Origin: Lachnospiraceae bacterium
Lineage (GTDB): Bacteria; Bacillota; Clostridia; Lachnospirales; Lachnospiraceae
DNA length: 41,985 nucleotides
Direction: 5' to 3'
Assembly (NCBI GenBank): GCA_009774215.1
Contig: VSNH01000013.1
Span: 1-41,985, forward strand
Shown: positions 15,254-23,902 of the stretch, one piece after another
Position numbering within the stretch: the first letter of the stretch is position 1
Layout: each line of letters begins with the position of its first letter
Program-made: the position numbers and the translations under genes
Notes under the pieces: generated by a model
What the model saw: the letters and a program-made list of their open reading frames with translations, nothing else
Database searches by the model: none
Told to the model about the DNA's origin: nothing

Positions 15254-18200
15254 CTAACCCCGTCTCGCGATCGACGCGATATCAATCAGCGTCAATTCTC
15301 CCTGGCTCGCCGCATTTTCCAGACTGGTCACCAGCGCAGCCGCCGTGTCCATGGCCGTGATACAGTTCACACCCGTCTCAATGGAAGTCCGTCGGATCAG
15401 GAAACCGTCCCTGCTCTTATCCCGTCCCTGTGTGGGGGTGTCAATCACCAAATCAATCTTATGCCCCAGAATCAAATCCATGACCGTAGGCGATTCCTGT
15501 GAAATCTTGTTCACCTTTCTCGCCTTCACGCCCGCCTCATTCAGTGCCGCCGCCGTGCTTCTGGTGGCGTAGATGATATAGCCCAGCTTCTCAAAGCGGC
15601 GCGCCACCTCGATCGCCTCGCCCTTATCCGCATCTTTCACCGTGATAATCATCTGTTTATGCTTCGGCAGGTTGATACCCGCGCCGAGAAATGCCTTGTA
15701 GAGCGCCTCATTGAAAGTCTTCGCAATGCCGAGGCACTCGCCGGTGGACTTCATTTCCGGCCCCAGGCTGATCTCCGCACCGCGGATTTTCTCAAAGGAG
15801 AATACCGGCATCTTGACGGCAAAATAATCCGCCGCCGGCTGTAATCCCGGCTCATAGCCAAGGTCTCTAATCTTTTTCCCGATAATCACCTCGGTTGCCA
15901 GATCCACGATCGGTATGCCCGTCACCTTGCTGATATAGGGCACCGTGCGGGAAGAGCGGGGATTGACCTCGATCACGTACACCTCGTCGCCCATGGCGAT
16001 AAACTGGATGTTGATCAGGCCGATCACATGGAGCGCCTTCGCCAGCCGCCTCGAATACTCGGCAATCGTCTCCTTCACCTTGTCGCTCACCGTGGGCGCA
16101 GGATAAACAGAAATGCTGTCGCCGGAGTGCACGCCCGTCCGCTCGATGTGCTCCATGATACCCGGGATCAGGATATCTGTGCCGTCGCAGACCGCGTCCA
16201 CCTCCAGCTCCTTGCCCTGCAGGTATTTGTCCACCAAAATCGGGTGATCCTGCTCATAACGGTTGATCACCGCCATAAACTCTTCGATCTCCTGATCGGA
16301 GATGGCGATCTGCATCCCCTGTCCGCCAAGCACATAGGATGGACGCACCAACACAGGATAGCCCAGCCGGTTTGCCACCTCTTTCGCCTCCTCGGCAGTA
16401 TAGACCGTGCCGCCCGCCGCCCGCGGGATCTCAGTCTCCTCCAGAATCCGGTCAAAAAGCTCCCTGTCCTCCGCGGCGTCCACATCCTCCGCCTTTGTCC
16501 CAAGAATCGGCACGCCCATCTTCATCAGGCTCTCCGTCAGCTTGATGGCCGTCTGGCCTCCAAACTGCACCACCGCGCCGTCGGGCTTCTCCACATTGAC
16601 AATATTCTCTACATCCTCCGGGGTCAACGGCTCAAAGTAGAGCTTGTCCGCAATGTCAAAATCGGTACTCACCGTCTCCGGGTTGTTGTTGATGATAATG
16701 GTCTCATACCCTTCTCTGGCAAACGCCCAGGTAGCGTGCACGGAGCAGTAGTCGAACTCAATCCCCTGTCCGATACGGATGGGTCCGGAACCTAAGACAA
16801 GCACCTTCTTCTTGGGATGACTCTCCACCACCTCCGTCTCAGAACCAAACACGGAATAGTAATAGGGCGTGCTGGCCGCAAACTCCGCCGCGCAAGTGTC
16901 CACCATCTTGAAAGCGGCAACAATTCCGTTTTCATAACGCATGTTCTTTATTTCTTCTTCGGTTTTCCCGGTCAGTCTCGCGATCACATTGTCGGGAAAC
17001 TCGAGCCGCTTCGCCTCTTTTAAGAGTTCCACCGTCAGCGGCCCTCTCTCCAGCCGCTCTTCCATCTCTGTGAGAATCGCAATCTTATCGATAAACCAGT
17101 GATCCACCATGGTAATCCTATGGATCGTGTCATAGTCCACGCCCTTACGGATGGCTTCCGCGATAATATAAATTCTCTGGTCGTCCACAATCTCCATGCG
17201 CTCCAACAATTCCTCCACCGTAAGCGCCGAGAAATCATAGCTGCGCAGACAGTCCACATGCTGTTCCAGAGAGCGGATCGCCTTCATCAAGGCGCCCTCG
17301 AAATTATTGCCAATACTCATCACCTCGCCCGTGGCCTTCATCTGGGTGGTTAGGGTACGCTTTGCCGTAATAAACTTGTCGAAAGGCAGCCTAGGTATTT
17401 TCACCACGCAATAGTCCAGCGTGGGCTCGAAGCTGGCGTAAGTCTTGCCAGTGATGGCATTTTTGATCTCATCCAGCGTATAACCCAGCGCGATCTTCGC
17501 CGCCACCTTCGCGATCGGATAACCCGTCGCCTTACTTGCCAGCGCGGAAGAACGGCTCACACGGGGATTGACCTCGATCACGCAGTATTCGAAACTGGTG
17601 GGATGCAGGGCAAACTGCACATTACAGCCGCCGGTGATCTCCAGCTCATTGATGATGTTGAGCGCGGCGCTTCGAAGCATCTGGTATTCTTTGTCGCCCA
17701 GCGTCTGGGAGGGCGCCACCACGATGCTGTCGCCCGTATGCACGCCAACCGGGTCAATGTTCTCCATATTGCAGACCGTGATACAGTTGCCCGCGCTGTC
17801 GCGCATCACCTCGTACTCGATCTCCTTCCAGCCCGCGATGCAGCGCTCCACCAACACCTGTCCCACGCGGGAAAGGCGCAGACCGTTCGCCAGTATTTCT
17901 TCCAGTTCTATCTGGTTGTGCGCGATACCGCCGCCTGAACCGCCAAGGGTATAGGCGGGACGAAGCACCACCGGATAGCCGATTTTTTTCGCGAAAGCCA
18001 CGCCGTCCTCGATATTTTCCACCACAAGGGAGGGCGCGCAGGGCTCTCCGATCTTTTCCATGGTCTCCTTAAATTCCAGACGATCCTCCGCCTTGCGTAT
18101 GGTTTTCGCCGTGGTGCCGAGAAGGGTTACGCCGTGGGCCGAGAGAAATCCCGACTCGTCCAACTCCATGCCCAAGTTCAGGCCCGCCTGTCCGCCCATA

Positions 18201-18466
18201 TTCGGCAGAAGCGAGTCCGGCTTTTCCTTTATGATAATCTGCTCTAATACTTTCGTCGTCAGCGGTTCGATATAGACTTTGTCCGCGATATCGCCGTCCG
18301 TCATAATCGTGGCCGGGTTGGAGTTCACCAAAATGACCTCCATGCCCTCCTCCTTTAAGGAGCGGCACGCCTGTGTCCCCGCGTAGTCAAACTCCGCCGC
18401 CTGTCCGATCACGATCGGACCCGAACCGATCACAAGCACTCTTTTCACATTTGGATTCTTTGGCAT
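15254..18466 (-). CDS. carB: Carbamoyl-phosphate synthase large subunit
   Basis: 1,070 residues, full length for the family. It makes carbamoyl phosphate from bicarbonate, ammonia and two ATP. It shows the tandem architecture: first ATP-grasp half (KRVLVIGSGPIVIGQAAEFD at the start; PAYTLGGSGGGIA), oligomerisation domain, second ATP-grasp half (VLVLGSGPIRIGQGIEFDYC; PSYVLGGQGMQIA), and a C-terminal MGS-like allosteric domain (YIIYATRSTAAALNEAG; DLVIDTPTQGRDKSRDGFLI). The MGS domain binds UMP/IMP/ornithine-type effectors in relatives. GGAGG precedes the ATG. It lies 112 bp downstream of carA on the same strand, with ammonia channelled from that subunit. Confidence 0.98.
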   Translation of the reverse strand: MPKNPNVKRVLVIGSGPIVIGQAAEFDYAGTQACRSLKEEGMEVILVNSNPATIMTDGDIADKVYIEPLTTKVLEQIIIKEKPDSLLPNMGGQAGLNLGMELDESGFLSAHGVTLLGTTAKTIRKAEDRLEFKETMEKIGEPCAPSLVVENIEDGVAFAKKIGYPVVLRPAYTLGGSGGGIAHNQIELEEILANGLRLSRVGQVLVERCIAGWKEIEYEVMRDSAGNCITVCNMENIDPVGVHTGDSIVVAPSQTLGDKEYQMLRSAALNIINELEITGGCNVQFALHPTSFEYCVIEVNPRVSRSSALASKATGYPIAKVAAKIALGYTLDEIKNAITGKTYASFEPTLDYCVVKIPRLPFDKFITAKRTLTTQMKATGEVMSIGNNFEGALMKAIRSLEQHVDCLRSYDFSALTVEELLERMEIVDDQRIYIIAEAIRKGVDYDTIHRITMVDHWFIDKIAILTEMEERLERGPLTVELLKEAKRLEFPDNVIARLTGKTEEEIKNMRYENGIVAAFKMVDTCAAEFAASTPYYYSVFGSETEVVESHPKKKVLVLGSGPIRIGQGIEFDYCSVHATWAFAREGYETIIINNNPETVSTDFDIADKLYFEPLTPEDVENIVNVEKPDGAVVQFGGQTAIKLTESLMKMGVPILGTKAEDVDAAEDRELFDRILEETEIPRAAGGTVYTAEEAKEVANRLGYPVLVRPSYVLGGQGMQIAISDQEIEEFMAVINRYEQDHPILVDKYLQGKELEVDAVCDGTDILIPGIMEHIERTGVHSGDSISVYPAPTVSDKVKETIAEYSRRLAKALHVIGLINIQFIAMGDEVYVIEVNPRSSRTVPYISKVTGIPIVDLATEVIIGKKIRDLGYEPGLQPAADYFAVKMPVFSFEKIRGAEISLGPEMKSTGECLGIAKTFNEALYKAFLGAGINLPKHKQMIITVKDADKGEAIEVARRFEKLGYIIYATRSTAAALNEAGVKARKVNKISQESPTVMDLILGHKIDLVIDTPTQGRDKSRDGFLIRRTSIETGVNCITAMDTAAALVTSLENAASQGELTLIDIASIARRG

Positions 18467-18578
18467 TGTATAACCTCCGTTATTTATTCATAGCCAAGAC
18501 GAATACTGCGCTGACAGCCTTCTTCTGAACATGGCATAGTAACCTTCAAACCGTATATTTTGCCGTCTTAGCATCATG

Positions 18579-19763
18579 TTATGTCCGCTTCATCATATCA
18601 ATAAACCGATCAAACAGATACGAGGAATCCTGCGGCCCGGGGCACGCCTCCGGGTGGAACTGCACCGTAAAGATGTTCTTTCCCGTGTAGGAAAGCCCCT
18701 CGTTCGTGCCGTCGTTCACATTGACAAACGCCGGAACCGCCACCTGCGGGTCAAGCTTCTCCGTGTCCACCACATAGCCGTGGTTCTGGGAGGAGATGTA
18801 AACTCTGCCCGTGGCCAGATCCTTCACCGGATGGTTGCCGCCCCGGTGTCCGTATTTCATCTTAAAGGTATCCGCACCCGTGGCCAGCGCCATCAACTGG
18901 TGCCCGAGGCAGATCGCAAAAATCGGCGTATCGGACTCGTAAAGTTTTCGGATTTCTTCTATTATAATAGTGCACTCCTTCGGGTCGCCCGGGCCGTTGC
19001 TGAGCATAATGCCGTCCGGCTGATCCGCCAGAATCTCCGCCGCCGAGGTCTGCGCCGGATAAACCGTCACGTCGCACCCTCTGGCCGCCAGCGACCTTGC
19101 AATATTGTCTTTTGCCCCCAAATCAAGAAGCGCCACCTTAAGCCCTGCACCGTTTAAATCCCGCACAAGGCTCGGCTTCTTTTCCCGAATGCCCGCCTCA
19201 AAGTCTTCCTTTCTAAATGAAGCGCTGCCGGAAAGCGGCCCGTTCTGGGCAAGCTCCTTTGTTCCCTGCAAGGTATATTTCTCTGTACAGCTTACCCGCT
19301 CCACTACCTTTCCTGTCGTATATGCTTTTAACTTGGGAATGATTTCATTCAGATTATAATTGTCGTCGGTGGTAATCATACCGTTCATGGTACCCTTCTC
19401 TCGAAGGATTCTGGTAAGGGCTCTGGTGTCGATCCCGGCGATGCCCGGCACACCATTGTCCTCTAAGAATTGCTGAATTGTCATATCGCATCTGAAATTG
19501 CTGGGAATGCGGGATAGCTCCCGCACGATAAACCCGTCCGGCCAAGGTTTCTTTGACTCCATATCGTCCCTGCATATCCCATAATTGCCGATCAGCGGAT
19601 AAGTCATACACACTGCCTGTCCCGCATAGGATGGATCGGTCAGCACCTCCAGATAACCCGCCATGGAGGTGTTAAAAACAATTTCGCTGATGATCTCTGT
19701 ACATGCCCCTATGTGTGTTCCCTCAAACACGGTGCCGTCTTCTAAAATTAAGAATGCCCTCAT
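18579..19763 (-). CDS. carA: Carbamoyl-phosphate synthase small subunit (glutaminase)
   Basis: 394 residues. The N-terminal CarA domain (MRAFLILEDGTVFEGTHIGA; NTSMAGYLEVLTDPSY; GIAGIDTRALTRILREKG) is followed by a class I glutamine amidotransferase domain. Nucleophile Cys285 lies in FAICLGHQLMALA, and the His/Glu pair is in VQFHPEACPGP. It supplies ammonia to CarB. ATG 19763 begins the conserved sequence; the open frame continues upstream to 19865 through the hairpin-rich leader, but that part is not protein-like. A ~20-residue stretch near 160-190 is longer than in E. coli CarA. Confidence 0.97.
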   Translation of the reverse strand: MRAFLILEDGTVFEGTHIGACTEIISEIVFNTSMAGYLEVLTDPSYAGQAVCMTYPLIGNYGICRDDMESKKPWPDGFIVRELSRIPSNFRCDMTIQQFLEDNGVPGIAGIDTRALTRILREKGTMNGMITTDDNYNLNEIIPKLKAYTTGKVVERVSCTEKYTLQGTKELAQNGPLSGSASFRKEDFEAGIREKKPSLVRDLNGAGLKVALLDLGAKDNIARSLAARGCDVTVYPAQTSAAEILADQPDGIMLSNGPGDPKECTIIIEEIRKLYESDTPIFAICLGHQLMALATGADTFKMKYGHRGGNHPVKDLATGRVYISSQNHGYVVDTEKLDPQVAVPAFVNVNDGTNEGLSYTGKNIFTVQFHPEACPGPQDSSYLFDRFIDMMKRT

Positions 19764-19794
19764 TTTATGCCCTGTCCCTTTCCCAAATGGAATA

Positions 19795-19892
19795 GCGTAA
19801 GACGGAGTTGCTTGGCAACTCCGTCTTACGCAGAGGAATGCCCAAAATACAGGCATTCTCCGCATTGATTTGAGTCACAGCAGAGCTGTGAC
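19795..19892 (-). promoter_or_regulatory. carA leader with three strong hairpins
   Basis: Between the candidate promoter and carA the transcript would form three hairpins. The first is GTCACAGC-TCT-GCTGTGAC (19874-19892). The second is a GCGGAGAATGCC/GGCATTCCTCTGC arm (about 19831-19868). The third is a perfect 17-bp stem (19795-19811 with 19815-19831) with a 3-nt loop, ending 31 nt before the start codon. None is followed by a T-run, and no PyrR-binding loop or arginine box was recognised. A regulatory leader is likely; its signal is unknown. Confidence 0.5.
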
Positions 19893-19930
19893 ATGGAGGT
19901 TAACGTGTACCAGCTTCTTTGCCACCGCCT

Positions 19931-19960
19931 ATTGTAACATATAATGATTCTTTTTGTATA
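19931..19960 (-). promoter_or_regulatory. Candidate promoter for carAB
   Basis: On the minus strand TATACA (19955-19960) and TACAAT (19931-19936) are 18 bp apart. A TG one base before the -10 box gives an extended -10 element. Transcription from here would include all three leader hairpins. The -35 is weak. Confidence 0.45.
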
Positions 19961-20236
19961 CCATCCTTTTACAAATATATTCTTTTTTCTGTCGGAAAGG
20001 TTACTTTTCACACCCGCACCATGCACTTGCTGCATGGTGTCGGAGCCAGCGCCAAAATGCAAAGTGAATGCCGAAGGAATTTACTTTTCTTTTAGGGCAT
20101 TTTGTGTGCACCAATTGTTGCAATTCACACCAAATGATCGTAAATGGGTGTGAAATCTGGCGTGGGTGCGATCTGTAACTCGGAAACCGTTTTGGGAACC
20201 ATAGCGACATATCTGCACGGCCCGGCGCAGAGACTT
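19961..20236. other. Intergenic region between trpA and the carAB promoter
   Basis: No gene was found. It contains CACCATGCA-CTTGC-TGCATGGTG (a perfect 9-bp stem, about 20019-20041), the pair TTCACACC...GGTGTGAA (about 20124-20154), a further ATTG-CAA-type small palindrome, and another TTTCACACCC near 20006. No clear T-tailed terminator for the trp operon is present. Confidence 0.5.
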
Positions 20237-21007
20237 CTATGACAGCCCAGCCGCCATCTCCCGCACATATTCTCCCACATGGGGCGCTGCCTCCCTGCCG
20301 TATTTCTCAATGATCTTCACAATGGCCGACCCCACAATGGCCCCGTCCGAGATACCGGCCATTTTCCGCGCCTGCTCCGGCGTGGAAATGCCGAAGCCGA
20401 TCGCACAGGGAATGTCTGTATTCTGCCTGATCACTTCCACAATGGACGCTAAATCCGTCTTAATCTCGCTCCTCGTCCCGGTGACGCCAAGGCTGGACAC
20501 CACGTAGACAAACCCTTCCGCCTCCCTCGCAATCATAGCGATGCGGTTGGCCGAGGTTGGCGCAATCAGGGAAATCAGATCCACGCCGTAAGTGCGGCTA
20601 ATGGGCAGAAACTCCTCCTTCTCCTCAAAGGGAAGATCGGGCAGGATCACACCGTCCATGCCGGTCTCTTTGCACGCCGCAAAAAACCGCTCCGCCCCGT
20701 AGGAAAAAATCACGTTGGCATAAGTCATAAACACCATCGGCACACCCACGTCCGTCCGCAGCTCCCTTACCATGTCGAAGATCTGATCCGTAGTGACCCT
20801 ACCGGTCAACGCCCGCAGATTCGCCCCCTGTATCACAGGCCCCTCCGCCGTCGGGTCGGAAAAGGGAATCCCCAGTTCAATGAGATCCGCCCCGTTTTCC
20901 ACCGCCGCACGAACACAGGACTTCGTCGTCTCCAAGTCCGGATCCCCACAGGTCACGAATGCGATAAACGCCTTCCCGTTTGCAAAAGCCTCTCCAATCT
21001 TACTCAT
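20237..21007 (-). CDS. trpA: Tryptophan synthase alpha subunit
   Basis: 256 residues, a TIM barrel that cleaves indole-3-glycerol phosphate to indole and glyceraldehyde-3-phosphate. The catalytic Glu is E44 in LIELGIPFSDP. The second acidic position (Asp60 in E. coli) is Glu55 here (DPTAEGPVIQ), a variant I recall from other Clostridia. Phosphate-loop motifs GFVYVVSSLGVTGTR and GFGISTPEQAR are present. ATG 21007 follows AGAGGGGAGG and overlaps the trpB stop by 8 nt (ATGAGTAA), so the two are translationally coupled. It is the last gene of the trp operon. Confidence 0.97.
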   Translation of the reverse strand: MSKIGEAFANGKAFIAFVTCGDPDLETTKSCVRAAVENGADLIELGIPFSDPTAEGPVIQGANLRALTGRVTTDQIFDMVRELRTDVGVPMVFMTYANVIFSYGAERFFAACKETGMDGVILPDLPFEEKEEFLPISRTYGVDLISLIAPTSANRIAMIAREAEGFVYVVSSLGVTGTRSEIKTDLASIVEVIRQNTDIPCAIGFGISTPEQARKMAGISDGAIVGSAIVKIIEKYGREAAPHVGEYVREMAAGLS

Positions 21008-22190
21008 GGATATCCTCCCCTCTGTAGCGCGCAATGGCCGCGCAGTCCTTATCCCCTCTGCCGGATATGGTAATCACAACAATCTGATCTTTTTCCATAA
21101 CAGGTGCAATCTTTCTGGCATAAGCCACCGCATGGGCAGATTCAATGGCGGGAATAATCCCCTCCGTTTTAGACAGATACTCAAAGGCTTCCACCGCCTC
21201 GTCATCCGTAACCGGCACATATTCCGCCCGCCCGATATCGTGAAGATGCGCGTGCTCCGGCCCGATCCCCGGATAGTCAAGCCCGGCCGAGATAGAGTAC
21301 ACCGGTGCGATCTGCCCGTATTCGTCCTGACAAAAATAGGACTTCATGCCGTGGAAGATGCCAACCCGCCCCGTATTCACGGTAGCTGCCGTTTCGAAAG
21401 TATCAATGCCTCTGCCCGCCGCTTCGCAGCCAATGAGCCGCACGCCCTGCTCTTCTATAAAGTGGTAGAAACTCCCCATGGCATTGGACCCTCCACCCAC
21501 ACAGGCGATCACCGCGTCGGGAAGCCGCCCCTCCTTCTCCATAAGCTGCACCTTGATCTCTCTGGAAATCACCGCCTGGAAATCCCGCACAATTGTGGGG
21601 AAAGGGTGAGGGCCCATCACCGAGCCAAGGCAATAGTGGGTATCCGCAATCCGGGAAGTCCACTCCCGCATCGCCTCGGAAACCGCATCCTTCAGGGTGG
21701 CCGTCCCCGTCTTCACCGGAATCACCTCCGACCCCAGAAGCCGCATACGGTACACATTCAACGCCTGCCTGACAGTATCTTCCTCGCCCATAAACACCAC
21801 GCACTCCATGCCCATCAGCGCCGCCGCCGTGGCCGTGGCTACCCCGTGCTGCCCCGCTCCCGTCTCCGCAATCAGTCTGGTTTTGCCCATCTTCTTTGCA
21901 AGAAGGGCCTGCCCCAGCACATTGTTGATTTTGTGGGATCCTGTGTGGTTTAAGTCCTCTCTTTTCAGATAAATCTTCGCCCCGCCCAGATCTTTTGTCA
22001 TCTTCTCCGCAAAGTAGAGGCGGGACGGCCTTCCCGCATAGTCGTTAAACAGCGCAGTCAGCTCCCTGTTAAAATCTGTATCTTCCTTGTAATGATTGTA
22101 AGCCTCCTCCAGTTCAATCACCGCGTTCATCAAAGTCTCCGGGATATACTGCCCGCCGTGTATTCCAAAACGCCCGTTATTGTTTGCCAT
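21000..22190 (-). CDS. trpB: Tryptophan synthase beta subunit
   Basis: 396 residues, TrpB1 type. It joins indole and serine to tryptophan using pyridoxal phosphate. The Schiff-base lysine is K87 in HTGSHKINN. Other family motifs seen: GGQYIPETLM near the start, AETGAGQHGVA, the phosphate-binding CVGGGSNAMG, and the C-terminal SGRGDKD. Starts at ATG 22190 after a 145-bp gap from trpF that holds nothing recognisable. Confidence 0.98.
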   Translation of the reverse strand: MANNNGRFGIHGGQYIPETLMNAVIELEEAYNHYKEDTDFNRELTALFNDYAGRPSRLYFAEKMTKDLGGAKIYLKREDLNHTGSHKINNVLGQALLAKKMGKTRLIAETGAGQHGVATATAAALMGMECVVFMGEEDTVRQALNVYRMRLLGSEVIPVKTGTATLKDAVSEAMREWTSRIADTHYCLGSVMGPHPFPTIVRDFQAVISREIKVQLMEKEGRLPDAVIACVGGGSNAMGSFYHFIEEQGVRLIGCEAAGRGIDTFETAATVNTGRVGIFHGMKSYFCQDEYGQIAPVYSISAGLDYPGIGPEHAHLHDIGRAEYVPVTDDEAVEAFEYLSKTEGIIPAIESAHAVAYARKIAPVMEKDQIVVITISGRGDKDCAAIARYRGEDIHE

Positions 22191-22335
22191 AGTCGCTGTC
22201 CTTTCCCATCTTACATTTCAAAACATCTGCCGTGATGGCATATGTCATAGCTCTCCATTTCTATCTGTTCACGGCGCGGCCTGCCCCGTCGTCTCTCATG
22301 CCGCTCCGAGAAATCTCAAATCCGTACAGGTAACG

Positions 22336-22965
22336 TCATGCTTCAACCTTTCTCACATGGTCAACAAACTCCCGCATTTTCTCCGCGTCCTTCACCCCGT
22401 CCGTCTCAATCCCCGAACTCACATCCACCCCATAGGGCCGCCATCGTCTCACGGCCTCCCCCACGGTGGAAGGGTCCAGCCCGCCGGCCAAAAAGTAGGG
22501 ACGGTTCATCCCCGCAAGCAGTTCCCTGTCAAAAGCCGTTCCCGTACCGCCGTCTCCCGCATCCAGAAGCACATAGTCCGCAGAACTTTCATTTGCGTTT
22601 CGGATATCACCCTCACCCTTTACGGAAAAGGCTTTGATAATCGGTTTGTCCGTCAATCCCCGCAGCTTTTCCATGTAAGCTTCATCCTCTCCGCCGTGAA
22701 GCTGGGCCAGATCAATCACGCCCGCCGCCAGCCAGGCTGCCACCGCATCCGGCTTCTCGTCCACAAACACCCCCACCGCCAGAATATCGGGGTGTAAAAG
22801 CTCTTGCAACGTCTTTACCCGCTCCAGCGATACATAACGCCTGCTTTTTCTTGCAAAAACAAAGCCGACATAATCCGGATGTAACAAATTTGCCGCCTCA
22901 ATGTCGCTGGGGCGCATCAATCCGCACAGTTTAATCTTGATTTTATTTTCTTCTGTCTGATTCAT
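22336..22965 (-). CDS. trpF: Phosphoribosylanthranilate isomerase
   Basis: 209 residues. It converts N-(5-phosphoribosyl)anthranilate to CdRP. TIM-barrel signature KIKLCGLMRP with catalytic Cys14, AQLHGGED, YVLLDAGDGGTGTAFD containing the general-acid Asp, FLAGGLDPSTV, and the phosphate loop GVDVSSGIET. GAGGTGG precedes the ATG. It is a separate gene rather than a trpC fusion. Confidence 0.96.
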   Translation of the reverse strand: MNQTEENKIKIKLCGLMRPSDIEAANLLHPDYVGFVFARKSRRYVSLERVKTLQELLHPDILAVGVFVDEKPDAVAAWLAAGVIDLAQLHGGEDEAYMEKLRGLTDKPIIKAFSVKGEGDIRNANESSADYVLLDAGDGGTGTAFDRELLAGMNRPYFLAGGLDPSTVGEAVRRWRPYGVDVSSGIETDGVKDAEKMREFVDHVRKVEA

Positions 22966-23000
22966 CTGTCTTCCACCTCATATATTCCTACCCTTGCAAT

Positions 23001-23783
23001 TCAATAACCGCGAAGATTAGACAGCATCTGCTTTTTGTCGGCCGCCCGCATCAGCGCCTCCCCCACCAGCACCGCGTCCGCCCCAACCTCCGCAAGTCGT
23101 TTCACATCCTCCGGCCTGCTCACACCGCTCTCGGAGACAAATAACACCTGCTCTGGTATTCTCTCTCTAAGTCTGCGGCTGTTCTCCGTGTCTACCGTAA
23201 AATCTTTTAAATTGCGATTGTTCACGCCGATCACCCTCGCGCCTGCCGAAAGCGCCTGTTCCACCTCCGCCTCGTCATGGGTTTCTACCAGTGCAGACAG
23301 TCCCAGCTCATCACAGACTGTCAGATACTCCCTGACTTGGGCTTCACTCAGAATGGAACAGATCAGCAGCACCGCCGACGCGCCAAGCACTTTTGCCTCG
23401 TAAATCATGTATTCGTCCACCGTAAAATCTTTTCTCAGGCAGGGAACCGAGACAGCCGCCGCAATCTCCTTAAGATACGCGTCGCTCCCCAGAAACCACT
23501 TCGGCTCCGTCAGCACCGATATCGCATCCGCCCCTGCATCCTCATACTCCCTTGCGATCTGAAGATAAGGAAAGTCGGGCGCGATCAGTCCCTTGGATGG
23601 GGACGCCTTCTTACACTCGCAGATAAAAGAAATCCCCGGCTTTCGCAGCGCTTTTTCAAAGGCATAATCCCCTTTTTTCATAGATAACGCCCGTCTTTTT
23701 ATTTCTGCAGCAGACAATTGTTTCTTCGCCTGCTCTGTGCGGTACGCCGCATGTTCCGCCAACTGCTCTAAAATGTTTGCCAT
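23001..23783 (-). CDS. trpC: Indole-3-glycerol-phosphate synthase
   Basis: 260 residues, of the stand-alone single-domain type. It closes the indole ring from CdRP. Conserved pieces seen: FICECKKASPSKGLI (catalytic Lys and Glu region), ADAISVLTEPKWFLGS, LRKDFTVDEYMIYEAK, VLLICSILSE, GVNNRNLKDFTVD, and SESGVSRPEDV. It lies 35 bp before trpF on the same strand. Confidence 0.97.
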   Translation of the reverse strand: MANILEQLAEHAAYRTEQAKKQLSAAEIKRRALSMKKGDYAFEKALRKPGISFICECKKASPSKGLIAPDFPYLQIAREYEDAGADAISVLTEPKWFLGSDAYLKEIAAAVSVPCLRKDFTVDEYMIYEAKVLGASAVLLICSILSEAQVREYLTVCDELGLSALVETHDEAEVEQALSAGARVIGVNNRNLKDFTVDTENSRRLRERIPEQVLFVSESGVSRPEDVKRLAEVGADAVLVGEALMRAADKKQMLSNLRGY

Positions 23784-23902
23784 CGTCTTTTTCCAGCCTT
23801 TTCCATAGTAAATCTTGATTTAATGTTTTCTTCTACCTGCTTTATCGCCGTTATCTTACGCCTAAACCACATATTTTTAGGATTTTATTCCTATCACGCA
23901 TG

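Noticed and set aside
19795..19831. Perfect 17-bp hairpin as a rho-independent terminator
   Set aside because: Neither strand has a T-run after the stem, so it was recorded as a leader structure instead.
19826..20062. Short ORF ending MSQLCCDSNQCGEC... as a leader peptide for carA
   Set aside because: No ribosome site before the ATG, and the frame mainly follows hairpin sequence. It has no runs of arginine codons.
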